From contig SVBG01000002.1 in assembly GCA_015059015.1 (NCBI GenBank), positions 113,636 to 177,635 of the forward strand: DNA of 64,000 nucleotides. Direction: 5' to 3'. Below, in pieces: positions 8,066-16,671 of the stretch. How positions within the stretch are numbered: position 1 is the stretch's first letter; the number at the start of each line of letters is the position of its first letter. Below the pieces are notes generated by a model. That model was not told the origin of the DNA, did not search any database, and was given only the letters and a program-made list of their open reading frames with translations. This stretch comes from Erysipelotrichaceae bacterium. Lineage in GTDB: Bacteria; Bacillota_I; Bacilli_A; ML615J-28; CAG-313. The position numbers and the translations under genes were made by a program.

Positions 8066-9622
8066 ATGAAAAAAATAATTTTAATATTTATATGTTTAAC
8101 GTTATGTTTTATTTGTTCATGTAAAAATAAACATGAACATGAACATTACTTTATAGAAGGTACTTGTGAATGTGGAGAAAAAGATTCAAATTACGTACCA
8201 CCACATGTGCATGAATTTATTGAAGGTAGATGCATATGTGGAGAAGTAGATCAAAATTACGTACCACCACATGTTCATAACTTTATAAAAGGTGTTTGTG
8301 AATGTGGTGAAATAGATTCTACATATAAACCAGTAATATTGATTAATATAATTGAAAGCACAGTAGAAGATGAATATTATATTGATGAATTTGATATCAG
8401 TACAATTAAAATATCTGTATCTATTGATGATGAAGTTAAAGAAGTAAATTTATCAATAGATTTAATTGAAAATTATCCAAGTGAATTTATAGTTGGAAGT
8501 TATACATTTATAATTAATTATGAAGGTGTGAAAAAAGACTTAACACTTAATTTTGTCGAAAAAGAACTTTATACTGAAGGTTTAAATTTTTCTGTAAATA
8601 AAGCACTTGATGGGTATGTAGTATCAGGATATAATGGAACTGATAATGAAGTAGTTATTCCATCATCTTATGATGGATATCCTGTTACAGGAATTATGAC
8701 ATATGCTTTTAATGGTAATCAAGTCATTAAAAAAGTAACTCTTCCAGATACAATTGAAACAATTGAACAAAATGCATTTTCTAATTCTTCAATATCTGAA
8801 ATCAATATACCTGAATCTGTTACTGTGATTAAAGAAGCAGCATTTTATTATTGTGAAAACTTAAAAAGTGTTACACTACATAAAACATTAAAGACAATTG
8901 GAGATTATGCATTTGCTAACACAACTTTAGTTTATACCGATAAAACAGATATATCTTCTTGGAATAGTGGTGCTTTTGATGATAATTTAGTATATATACA
9001 TACAGGTCTTGATTTATCTAAAATAATTAAAAAAGATAACTTTGAATATTATGTAGATCAAACTGCAAGTATACTTAGCTATGTTGGTGATTCAAATAGT
9101 GTTGTAATACCAACTGAAATTAATGGTGTAATTGTAAATAAAATTGAAAACTCTGCATTTATGAAAAACACTTATTTAGAAGAAGTAACAATTAATAATA
9201 ATATTATCTATATTGGTGGTAGAGCTTTTAGAGAAACAGGACTTACAAAAGTTGAAATACCATCATCTGTAAAAGAAGTTGGTGTATATGCATTTAGTGG
9301 ATGTGAGTATTTAGAAAGTGTTACATTTAATGAAGGACTTGAAAAGATTAATATAAGTGCTTTTGCGGCATGTGTAAATCTACTAGAAGTAATTCTTCCA
9401 AGTACACTTACTACAATAGAACAATATGCTTTCCAAAATTGTTTAAGACTACAAAAAGCATTTATTCCAAAAAGTGTAGTAACTGTTGGTGATGGTGCGT
9501 TTTATGCATGTGGTAAATCAACACTATATATTGAAAGTGAAAGTATACCAGATACTTGGTCTGTAAATTTTAATCCAAGTAAAGCGAAAATATCATTAAA
9601 CGCTAGTAAAGAAAATATCTAA
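8066..9622 (+). CDS. Lipoprotein with Cys/His tandem repeats, an Ig-like domain and BspA LRRs
   Basis: ATG 8066 is chosen over the in-frame TTG at 8054 because GGTGAT lies at the right distance and the signal peptide then begins MKKII. The lipobox ends FICS-C. After an HEHEH stretch come three 24-residue repeats of the form H-x-F-I-x-G-x-C-x-C-G, suited to metal binding. A small Ig-like beta domain (about 90-175) follows, then two blocks of BspA-type LRRs separated by a linker, to residue 518. No C-terminal anchor is needed given the lipid anchor. It is probably a surface adhesin or binding protein; the ligand is unknown. Confidence 0.75.
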   Translation: MKKIILIFICLTLCFICSCKNKHEHEHYFIEGTCECGEKDSNYVPPHVHEFIEGRCICGEVDQNYVPPHVHNFIKGVCECGEIDSTYKPVILINIIESTVEDEYYIDEFDISTIKISVSIDDEVKEVNLSIDLIENYPSEFIVGSYTFIINYEGVKKDLTLNFVEKELYTEGLNFSVNKALDGYVVSGYNGTDNEVVIPSSYDGYPVTGIMTYAFNGNQVIKKVTLPDTIETIEQNAFSNSSISEINIPESVTVIKEAAFYYCENLKSVTLHKTLKTIGDYAFANTTLVYTDKTDISSWNSGAFDDNLVYIHTGLDLSKIIKKDNFEYYVDQTASILSYVGDSNSVVIPTEINGVIVNKIENSAFMKNTYLEEVTINNNIIYIGGRAFRETGLTKVEIPSSVKEVGVYAFSGCEYLESVTFNEGLEKINISAFAACVNLLEVILPSTLTTIEQYAFQNCLRLQKAFIPKSVVTVGDGAFYACGKSTLYIESESIPDTWSVNFNPSKAKISLNASKENI

Positions 9623-9637
9623 TATTATGGAGTTTAA

Positions 9638-10099
9638 ATGAAAAAAGTATTTTTTAAAAATAAATATTTTCCAAATCAAATTGATATATGTTTATTAGTT
9701 TGTACAAAAAATTGTTCACACGCATATTTGGGAACTTCAAACTTTATTCATTATTGTGATTGTGGTAATGAATTTAAAAAGATTTATAATCTGGAATATG
9801 AATTAGCAAATACAAAACTTTTCAATAAATGTAAGTTTTATGATCAATTATTATCTGATAAAGGTAATCAAGATGAATCATTAGATTGGATAGATGATAT
9901 TACTTTTGATGATTTAATAAATGGTAAAGTTGATTGTATTGGTGATATTAAAGAAATACATATTGCGTTAGCAGTATGTAGTAAAGAGTGTGGACATATT
10001 CAATTAATTTCTGATGGAGCACCACAAGTTTGTCCTAAATGTAGGAAACAATTATTTAGAGTTACAACGAAGAAGTATAAATTAAAAGAAACAGATTAA
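9638..10099 (+). CDS. Small protein with two Cys/His zinc-ribbon-like modules
   Basis: 153 residues, no signal peptide, family not recognised. It is an internal duplication: 'C-x3-C-S-H' with 'YCDCG' in the first half, then 'C-x3-C-G-H' with 'VCPKC' in the second. Each half begins with a similar hydrophobic strand ('DICLLVCTKNC' and 'IHIALAVCSKEC'). This could bind two Zn ions. The start has only TATGGAG 8 bases upstream, and it sits 15 bases after the LRR lipoprotein, whose repeats also carry Cys/His motifs, so a shared operon is likely. Confidence 0.6.
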   Translation: MKKVFFKNKYFPNQIDICLLVCTKNCSHAYLGTSNFIHYCDCGNEFKKIYNLEYELANTKLFNKCKFYDQLLSDKGNQDESLDWIDDITFDDLINGKVDCIGDIKEIHIALAVCSKECGHIQLISDGAPQVCPKCRKQLFRVTTKKYKLKETD

Positions 10100-10116
10100 A
10101 TTCTGTTTCTTTTTTC
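10086..10116. terminator. Bidirectional terminator overlapping two convergent gene ends
   Basis: AAGAAACAGA pairs with TCTGTTTCTT around a six-base loop, flanked by A-rich and T-rich runs. Both genes stop within the loop (TAA at 10097-10099 forward, 10096-10098 reverse), a very compact convergent end. Confidence 0.8.
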
Positions 10117-10452
10117 TTGGTAACAATCTATGTTAGTAATTTCTATATCAATTAGATATCTATTATTTTGGTTACATATTGATGGACATCTAAAACTTGT
10201 TGATGAAAGACTTGCAATTCCTTTAATAATTATATAATAAACATAGTCTTCATCACACACAGTAATATATATAATACAGTTATCATTATTGTTTAGATTT
10301 TCTAATAAATTTGTATAGTTAATGCATTCAATTAAAATTCTATTATCACAGTATTTATAATTACATATACCTACACTTACTTCATCATTATAACTTGATA
10401 CTAATAAACATTTGTTATTAGCTTTAATTCTTTTTATCATTTCATTGTTCAT
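10096..10452 (-). CDS. Small protein, possibly a PNPOx-like split barrel
   Basis: 118 residues from the ATG at 10452, preferred over an in-frame GTG at 10461 because the GTG lies inside the AGGAG ribosome site. The pattern 'MIKRIKANNKCLLVSS' followed by a short strand, a loop, 'RILIEC', 'LLENLNNNDNCIIYITV' and a further strand pair resembles small FMN-binding split-barrel (pyridoxamine-phosphate-oxidase-like) proteins. No catalytic residue is diagnostic, so the assignment is tentative. It overlaps the stop of the gene at 9638. Confidence 0.5.
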   Translation of the reverse strand: MNNEMIKRIKANNKCLLVSSYNDEVSVGICNYKYCDNRILIECINYTNLLENLNNNDNCIIYITVCDEDYVYYIIIKGIASLSSTSFRCPSICNQNNRYLIDIEITNIDCYQEKRNRI

Positions 10453-10519
10453 TTTAATCACTCCTAATTTAATATATGAAAAAATTATTAAATCGGTTTA
10501 TTTATTTTATAAAAAAGAG

Positions 10520-10525
10520 TATAAT
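10520..10525 (+). promoter_or_regulatory. -10 element immediately upstream of the CDF gene
   Basis: TATAAT ends six bases before the ATG at 10532, so a normal start would fall on or next to the initiation codon. The -35 position (10497-10502) reads TTTATT. No ribosome site lies between, which suggests a leaderless or very short-leader transcript. Confidence 0.45.
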
Positions 10526-10531
10526 AGTTAT

Positions 10532-11737
10532 ATGAGAAAATTACTTATTAGATTATTTATAAAAGATTATAAAAATATATCAAATCCAAAAGTTAGAGAG
10601 TCATATGGTACACTTGCGGGAATAGTAGGTATTATTAGTAATATTATCTTAGCTGCTATTAAAATGTTTATAGGTACTATTTGTATATCACCTGCAATAT
10701 TTGCAGATGGGGTTAATAATTTTTCTGATGGATTAGGTTCTATTATTACTATTATTGGTTTTAAAATAAGTACTAAAAAAGCTGATAAAGATCATCCATT
10801 TGGTCATCAAAGATTTGAATATATTACAGGAATGATTATTTCATTTATTATTTTAATGATTGGACTTTCTTTATTAAAAGATTCTGCGTTAGGTATTTAC
10901 GATTTAATTAATAATAAAGCTACTCCACTTGATATATCAAATGTCTATATCGTTATTGGTTCTTTAGTTTTATCTATTTTAGTTAAATGTTGGCAAGCAA
11001 TATTCTATACTAATATGGGAAAAGAAATAGGAAGTGATGCACTTCGTGCTAATTCCAAAGATTCTCTTAATGACTGTATTACAACTGTTGCGATATTAGT
11101 ATCTACTATAATCTTTATTGTAAGTGAAGGTAGAATTAATATTGATAGTATTGCAAGTTTACTTGTAGCGGTATTTATTATAGTATCAAGTATTAGTTTA
11201 ATTAAAGAAACAATTAATCCATTACTTGGTGAGATCCCTAGTGATGAATTTATTAAAGAGATTTCATCTAAGATACTTTCATATGAAGGTGTATATGGTA
11301 TTCATGATTTAGTTGTTCATAGTTATGGACCTAATATGAATTTTGCAACCGTACACGTTGAAGTATCTTGCGAAGTAGATGTTATGGAAAGTCATGATTT
11401 AATTGATAATATTGAAAAAGAAGTATCAAAAGAACTAAATATTGAACTTGTTATTCATATGGATCCAATTGAAGTAAATGATGAAGAAACGAATAAAATT
11501 AAAGAAGTTGTTAAAAATATATTAAATGAGATTGACGAATTGTTAGAGTTTCATGACTTTAGAATTGTTCCTGGTGTTACACATACAAACATCTTATTTG
11601 ATGTAGTTATGCCGTTTGAATATCCAATAACACCTAAGGAATTAAAAGATGCAATATGTGATAAAATTAAATCACATAATGAAAAATGGATACCAGTTAT
11701 ACATATTGATTTAATGTATAACCGTATTATAAAATAA
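10532..11737 (+). CDS. Cation diffusion facilitator (CDF) family metal exporter
   Basis: 401 residues from ATG 10532; an upstream in-frame extension to 10412 would run back through the divergent gene's ribosome site and does not resemble the family, whereas 'MRKLLIRLFIKDYK' does. CDF proteins export Zn, Mn, Fe or related divalent cations in exchange for protons. Visible signatures are 'FADGVNNFSDGLGS' in TM2, 'DHPFGHQRFEY' in the loop, and 'NSKDSLNDC' in TM5. The soluble C-terminal ferredoxin-like domain begins near residue 210 ('IHDLVVHSYG'), followed by an extra 70-residue tail. Metal specificity cannot be read. Confidence 0.88.
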   Translation: MRKLLIRLFIKDYKNISNPKVRESYGTLAGIVGIISNIILAAIKMFIGTICISPAIFADGVNNFSDGLGSIITIIGFKISTKKADKDHPFGHQRFEYITGMIISFIILMIGLSLLKDSALGIYDLINNKATPLDISNVYIVIGSLVLSILVKCWQAIFYTNMGKEIGSDALRANSKDSLNDCITTVAILVSTIIFIVSEGRINIDSIASLLVAVFIIVSSISLIKETINPLLGEIPSDEFIKEISSKILSYEGVYGIHDLVVHSYGPNMNFATVHVEVSCEVDVMESHDLIDNIEKEVSKELNIELVIHMDPIEVNDEETNKIKEVVKNILNEIDELLEFHDFRIVPGVTHTNILFDVVMPFEYPITPKELKDAICDKIKSHNEKWIPVIHIDLMYNRIIK

Positions 11738-11760
11738 TAATATATATTAAGGAGATAAAT

Positions 11761-12192
11761 ATGGATTTAAAACAAGCTGAACAAGTGTTATATAAATTAT
11801 TAAAAAAAGAATGGGAATTTGATGTTGAATCTGAAATACGTGAAGATTGGTTAGTATTTACTGCTAATCTTACTGCAAAAGGAATTGATGATGGTATATT
11901 CTTTAAAGTTGGTGTTTCTAATGATGATGCTTTTTATATTCAATTTGTTTTAGACAAAATTGATTTTTCATCATATGTATGTAAATTAATCTATGATTAT
12001 AATGCAAATTCTAATTGGTTACATTGTTATGTAAGAGAAGATGAATATTTAGTTGTTGAATATGCAATTAGATATATTTCACTTGATACTTTGGAAAATA
12101 ATGTATCATTTATGTTAAGTGAATTTATTGATGAAGAAAATATGAATTATTTGAAACCTCTTTCTGAATTAACACATCCTGTTGAAGAATAA
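11761..12192 (+). CDS. Conserved-looking acidic protein of unknown function (YbjN-like fold possible)
   Basis: 143 residues, soluble and acidic, no signal peptide. An N-terminal helix followed by strands ('WLVFTANLTA', 'FFKVGVSNDDAFYIQFVLD') and a C-terminal helix recalls YbjN/type III chaperone-like folds, but I see no diagnostic motif. AAGGAG lies six bases upstream of the ATG. It lies 23 bases after the CDF gene and is probably cotranscribed, and it ends at a strong terminator. Confidence 0.65.
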   Translation: MDLKQAEQVLYKLLKKEWEFDVESEIREDWLVFTANLTAKGIDDGIFFKVGVSNDDAFYIQFVLDKIDFSSYVCKLIYDYNANSNWLHCYVREDEYLVVEYAIRYISLDTLENNVSFMLSEFIDEENMNYLKPLSELTHPVEE

Positions 12193-12200
12193 AAATATTA

Positions 12201-12240
12201 GACTTTATTGTAAATATTAAATTACAATAAAGTCTTTTTT
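12201..12240 (+). terminator. Rho-independent terminator
   Basis: GACTTTATTGTAA and TTACAATAAAGTC form a perfect 13-bp stem with an eight-base loop and six Ts. It closes the CDF unit. Confidence 0.9.
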
Positions 12241-12291
12241 GTTTGAATTTTTTTCGATTTATGCATAGAGGTAGCAATTTTATAATTTATT

Positions 12292-12300
12292 TGATAAAAT
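12292..12300 (+). promoter_or_regulatory. Extended -10 promoter
   Basis: TG-A-TAAAAT, about 37 bases before the ATG of the GHL10 gene at 12338. No clear -35. Confidence 0.45.
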
Positions 12301-12337
12301 ATATAATTGAGAAAAAGATAAAAAATTTGGAGGCAAA

Positions 12338-15300
12338 ATGAAAAATCTATTTAAATTATTAATTTGTTTGGTATTAACATTTATAACTGTATTAACAGTT
12401 GTTAATTCTAATGTTAATGAATTAGCATCAGTTGAAGCTGATAGCGAACTTGTTGCGATAACTACTGATGATGGTAGCACAATTAAATACCGCAACACTA
12501 GTACTAATATTATGCGATTAAGTGAATATAACTATCCAACACAAAACTTAAGAGCATGTTGGGTTTCTCACTTTATTGGTAGTGTTCCTAATTATACAAC
12601 AGAAACAAAATGGAAGAGCGATTTTAACCATGTTCTTGATGTTATGGAATCATATGGTTTAAATTGCGTTATATTCCATGTTAGAACACATAATAATGCT
12701 TTATATAAATCAGAATTAAATCCTGTTGCTACATTCTTTAGTAAAGTAGATTTTGATTCATTTGACCCACTTGAATGGGCAATTGAAGCAACTCACGAAA
12801 GAGGTATGGAATTCCATGCATGGATGAATCCTTATCGTATTTCAACTAATGGAACTACAACACAATATGTATCAGGTTCAATTCCTTCAGTTAACCCTGT
12901 TAATGATTCAGATAATTTACTTCAATCAGGTAATTCAATTATTTTAAATCCAGGTATACAGTCTAATCGTGATTTTATTGTTGATTCTTGTATGGAAGTT
13001 GTAGAAAACTACGATGTAGATGCAATTCATTTTGATGACTATTTCTACATTGATGGTGTTGAAACAGATAAAAATGCTGATTGGAAAAGAGAACAAGTTG
13101 ATTTATTTATTGAAGATTTATCTAATAATTTAAGAACATATAATAAGAATAATAATAAGACAGTACAACTTGGTATTGCCCCTAGTGGAATTTATCGTAA
13201 TGGTAGTTATTCTTCAAGTGCTACTTATGATTCAAATGGAAATTTAAAATCTCCACTATATTCTAATACAAGTGGTTTCGCACATTATGATAATTATTTA
13301 TATTCAGATACATTAAAATGGATTAACGAAGAATGGATTGACTATATTATGCCTCAAACATATTGGGCTTTAAGTCATCCAACAGCAAGTTTTGGTGAAC
13401 TTTCTAAATGGTGGAGTTGGGCTGTTAAAAATAAAGATGTTAATCTTTATTTATCATCAGGTTTCTATATGGCAGCAGATGGTAATTCTTATTGGAATAA
13501 AAATATAAATGAAATAAGAGACCAATTATTAAACGCAGAAATGTATGATGAAGTTGGTGGTTTTGCTTTTTATCGATATAATGATCTTCAAGGTACAAAT
13601 ACTGTTATTGAGACAGGTATGAATCTTTTAAAAACTGATTATTTTAAAACTAAAATCCCTTGTGATGTTAAAAAGTATTATGCCCCACTTTATGATACAG
13701 TAGAAGTTGAAAATGTTAAAATTGAAAATAATACTATAACTTATGATGCGTGTGAAAATGTTCGTGGGTATGTAGTTTATAAAGTAGCTAATAATACTGA
13801 AGTTGATCAAGAAGATATTAATCAAGTATATTACTATGGAACAGATTTAAGTGTTGAACTTGATGATACATCAAATTATTCATATTATGTGTCTTCAGTG
13901 AATCTTGCAAATGAAATATCAGAACCAGTTACTGAAGTAACTGAAACACCTGTTGAACCTGAACAACCTGAAATAGATACAACATTGCCTTCAATTAATA
14001 TATATAAAAAGAATGTATCTTATTCAAGTGAAACATATATGATGTTTGCGGTAAATAACACGAACTTTGATGCAAACGAAAACAATATTAAAATGTTATT
14101 CTGGAATAGTCTTCAAGATTCATATACTAAAGGAACTGAATCTTATGAAGTAACAACTTCTGGTACTACTACAATTAATGGAACAACATGTTATATATAT
14201 AAATCAAATGGACTTGCGCCAAAAGAACTAACTGATAACATCTACGCAAGAGCATATGCAGAAGTAGATGGAGAAATTATTTATTCTGATGTTATTAAAT
14301 ATAGTGTTTTAGAATACTATTACGAAATGAAAGAAGCTGGCACTATGGGTACAAACCTTGCTAATTTACTAGATGGGTTAATGAATTATGGTGCACTTGC
14401 ACAACTTAATTTTAATTATAATACTTCACGTCTTGCAAATGCTACATATTATAAAGTAAATGTAGTAAACGGCGTATTACAAGATGGATTTACAAGTGGT
14501 AGATATCAAACTACAGAAACAATCACATTAACTCCAAATGAAGCACCACTTGGTATGAAATTTGCTTATTGGAAAGATTCTAATAATAATGTAATTAGTA
14601 CATCAAAAACTGTTACACTTGGAGTGACAAAAGCAGTAAGTTATGAAGCAGTATATGAAGAAGACTTAGGTGTTACAGTATTAGATGAAATTACAATTGA
14701 TGTTGAACAATATAAAGATATAGATACAACTCTTGTTCCTACAACTGTTACATTAAGTAGTGGATTGATTACAGAAGAAGTAGAAGTTTCTTGGGATTTA
14801 TCTACATATGATAAAACAAAAGTTGGTACTCAAACAGTTTATGGAGAACTTGTAAATAGTGATTATGAATTAGAAGAACCATTAACAATGGAAATTAATG
14901 TAATAGCTTATACGCTAGAATATGATTCAATAAATAATGAATATGCTATTATTGAATATTTTGGAACAACTGCAAATGAAACAGTTCCATCTACATTTAA
15001 TGGTATCCCTATTACAAGTATTGAACAATCGGCATTCTATGAATGTACTTACCTAACAAGTTTAGTAATTCCAGAAGGGATTGAGTCAATAGGAGCATAT
15101 GCATTCCAATATTGTTCAAACTTAGTAAGTATTGAACTTCCATCAACTCTAACAAGTACAGGAACATATGCATATTCAATGTGTAGTAGTTTACAAAACG
15201 TATATTATAATGGAACAATTGAAAATTGGTGTGGTATTTCATATGATAACTTATTTGCTAATCCAATGTATTATGCACAAAGTAATTTCTATCAAAAAGA

Positions 15301-15637
15301 TAATACTGGTACATGGCAAACAGTAACAGAAATTGTAATACCAGACACTGTTACAGTAATTAAAGATTACTCATTTGCATACTTTAGAAATGTTACAAGT
15401 ATTGAGTTACCAAGTTACGTTACTACAATTGGAACAGAATCATTTAGAGCTTGTAGAAACGTAACTAGTATTGCACTTCCTTCGACATTAAAATCAATCG
15501 GTGCAAATGCATTCTATTTATGTAATTCATTAAAAACAGTTTATAATGTATCTAGTTTATATTTAACTACAGGATCTTCTAATTATGGATATATTGCTTA
15601 TTACGCAAGTAATATCTATTCATATTTGCCTGAATAA
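12338..15637 (+). CDS. Secreted GHL10 (DUF187/YddW-type) glycosidase-like protein with BspA LRRs
   Basis: 1099 residues. Sec signal peptide (1-30). The GHL10 domain (about 60-440) starts with 'NLRACWVSHF' and contains 'FHVRTHNNALY', 'FHAWMNPYRIS', 'IHFDDYFY' and 'DYIMPQTYW', the conserved barrel strands of the YngK/YddW glycosyl-hydrolase-like family that acts on cell-wall or other glycans. Next are an FN3-like segment (465-540), an acidic Pro/Glu linker, an 'IYKKN...YSSE' module (550-775) also present at 35271, a Big-type Ig domain (778-870) and BspA LRRs (880-1099). No sorting signal is present. GGAGG lies six bases upstream of the ATG. A close paralogue of the enzyme part is at 27140. Confidence 0.82.
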   Translation: MKNLFKLLICLVLTFITVLTVVNSNVNELASVEADSELVAITTDDGSTIKYRNTSTNIMRLSEYNYPTQNLRACWVSHFIGSVPNYTTETKWKSDFNHVLDVMESYGLNCVIFHVRTHNNALYKSELNPVATFFSKVDFDSFDPLEWAIEATHERGMEFHAWMNPYRISTNGTTTQYVSGSIPSVNPVNDSDNLLQSGNSIILNPGIQSNRDFIVDSCMEVVENYDVDAIHFDDYFYIDGVETDKNADWKREQVDLFIEDLSNNLRTYNKNNNKTVQLGIAPSGIYRNGSYSSSATYDSNGNLKSPLYSNTSGFAHYDNYLYSDTLKWINEEWIDYIMPQTYWALSHPTASFGELSKWWSWAVKNKDVNLYLSSGFYMAADGNSYWNKNINEIRDQLLNAEMYDEVGGFAFYRYNDLQGTNTVIETGMNLLKTDYFKTKIPCDVKKYYAPLYDTVEVENVKIENNTITYDACENVRGYVVYKVANNTEVDQEDINQVYYYGTDLSVELDDTSNYSYYVSSVNLANEISEPVTEVTETPVEPEQPEIDTTLPSINIYKKNVSYSSETYMMFAVNNTNFDANENNIKMLFWNSLQDSYTKGTESYEVTTSGTTTINGTTCYIYKSNGLAPKELTDNIYARAYAEVDGEIIYSDVIKYSVLEYYYEMKEAGTMGTNLANLLDGLMNYGALAQLNFNYNTSRLANATYYKVNVVNGVLQDGFTSGRYQTTETITLTPNEAPLGMKFAYWKDSNNNVISTSKTVTLGVTKAVSYEAVYEEDLGVTVLDEITIDVEQYKDIDTTLVPTTVTLSSGLITEEVEVSWDLSTYDKTKVGTQTVYGELVNSDYELEEPLTMEINVIAYTLEYDSINNEYAIIEYFGTTANETVPSTFNGIPITSIEQSAFYECTYLTSLVIPEGIESIGAYAFQYCSNLVSIELPSTLTSTGTYAYSMCSSLQNVYYNGTIENWCGISYDNLFANPMYYAQSNFYQKDNTGTWQTVTEIVIPDTVTVIKDYSFAYFRNVTSIELPSYVTTIGTESFRACRNVTSIALPSTLKSIGANAFYLCNSLKTVYNVSSLYLTTGSSNYGYIAYYASNIYSYLPE

Positions 15638-15644
15638 ACAAATT

Positions 15645-15680
15645 GACTTTATAGAGATATTTTCTCTATAAAGTCTTTTT
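15645..15680 (+). terminator. Rho-independent terminator
   Basis: GACTTTATAGAGA / TCTCTATAAAGTC, perfect 13-bp stem, then five Ts. Confidence 0.9.
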
Positions 15681-15724
15681 CTTTTTCTAAAAAAATCAAA
15701 TCTAAATAAATTTTTCTAAAAAAG

Positions 15725-15733
15725 TGATATAAT
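15725..15733 (+). promoter_or_regulatory. Extended -10 promoter
   Basis: TG-A-TATAAT. Start expected near 15740, just upstream of AAAGGTG and the ATG at 15760. Probably drives the permease and the ABC pair. Confidence 0.6.
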
Positions 15734-15759
15734 ATATATATTATTAAAAGGTGAAAATT

Positions 15760-16656
15760 ATGAATTTTAAGAAACTAAAAGGACCATTTCTTTTACTAAT
15801 AACTGCATTTTTATGGGGAACAACATTTGTTGCACAAAGCTTAGGAAGTGATCATGTAGGTGCATTTACATATAATGCAGGAAGATTTATAACAACAGGT
15901 ATTATATTATTAATAATATCGTTAATTAGAAAAAGAAAAGTTAAAGAATATATTCCAACTAATAAGAATGTAAAATGGATATTAGTTATGTCTATATTTG
16001 TTGGTGTTGCGTTATTCTTAGGCGCAACTTTTCAACAACTTGGAATCAATATAACAAAGTCGCCAAGTAAATCAGGTTTTATATCATCACTATATATGAT
16101 GTTTGTACCAATTATTGGATATTTTATAAAGAAAAAACCTAGAGCGATTATTTGGTTATATTTAGTTATCGCAATAATCGGTTCTTATATGATTTCAATC
16201 AATGGAGAATTAAAACTTGAACTAGGTGATATTTTAACCCTTATATGTGCAGTAATGTTTGCAGTTCAAATAGTACTTGTAGATATTATTAATCCACATA
16301 TTGATAGTATTAAACTATCTGCAATTCAGTTTATAGTAGCTGGTATATTATCAATAATTTTTATGTTATTTACTGAAACCATTAACTTTAATGATATATA
16401 TAAAGCACTACCTGCAATAATGTATGCTGCAATATTTTCTGGATGTATTGCTTTTACTTTACAAATTGTTGCACAAAAATCTACAGAACCAACTATTGCT
16501 TCGATGATTATGAGTTTAGAGAGTGTGTTTGCACTAATTAGTGGAGTAGTTATTTTAAAAGAAGAATTAACACCTAAATTAATTATTGGTTGTAGTTTAA
16601 TATTTATAGCTGTAATATGTGCACAAATAGATTTTAAGAAAGTATTTAAAAAATAA
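15760..16656 (+). CDS. EamA/DMT-superfamily permease
   Basis: 298 residues. ATG 15760 is preferred to the in-frame GTG at 15751 because the GTG is part of the AAAGGTG ribosome site. Ten hydrophobic segments are arranged as two EamA halves; 'FLWGTTFVAQSLG' near the start and 'PSKSGFISSLYMMFVPI' are typical of the drug/metabolite transporter superfamily. Members export amino acids or other small metabolites; the substrate here is unknown. It precedes the ABC exporter genes by 15 bases and may be cotranscribed with them. Confidence 0.85.
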   Translation: MNFKKLKGPFLLLITAFLWGTTFVAQSLGSDHVGAFTYNAGRFITTGIILLIISLIRKRKVKEYIPTNKNVKWILVMSIFVGVALFLGATFQQLGINITKSPSKSGFISSLYMMFVPIIGYFIKKKPRAIIWLYLVIAIIGSYMISINGELKLELGDILTLICAVMFAVQIVLVDIINPHIDSIKLSAIQFIVAGILSIIFMLFTETINFNDIYKALPAIMYAAIFSGCIAFTLQIVAQKSTEPTIASMIMSLESVFALISGVVILKEELTPKLIIGCSLIFIAVICAQIDFKKVFKK

Positions 16657-16671
16657 TGAAAGGAGAAAGTT

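Noticed and set aside
10412-10531. N-terminal extension of the CDF transporter to 10412
   Set aside because: It would span the divergent gene's start and ribosome site, and the family-like N-terminus begins at 10532.
15012-15242. Minus-strand reading frames over LRR, mgsA, tsaD and other genes
   Set aside because: They lie fully inside well-supported genes, lack ribosome sites and show composition artefacts (Leu/Ile/Ser-rich).
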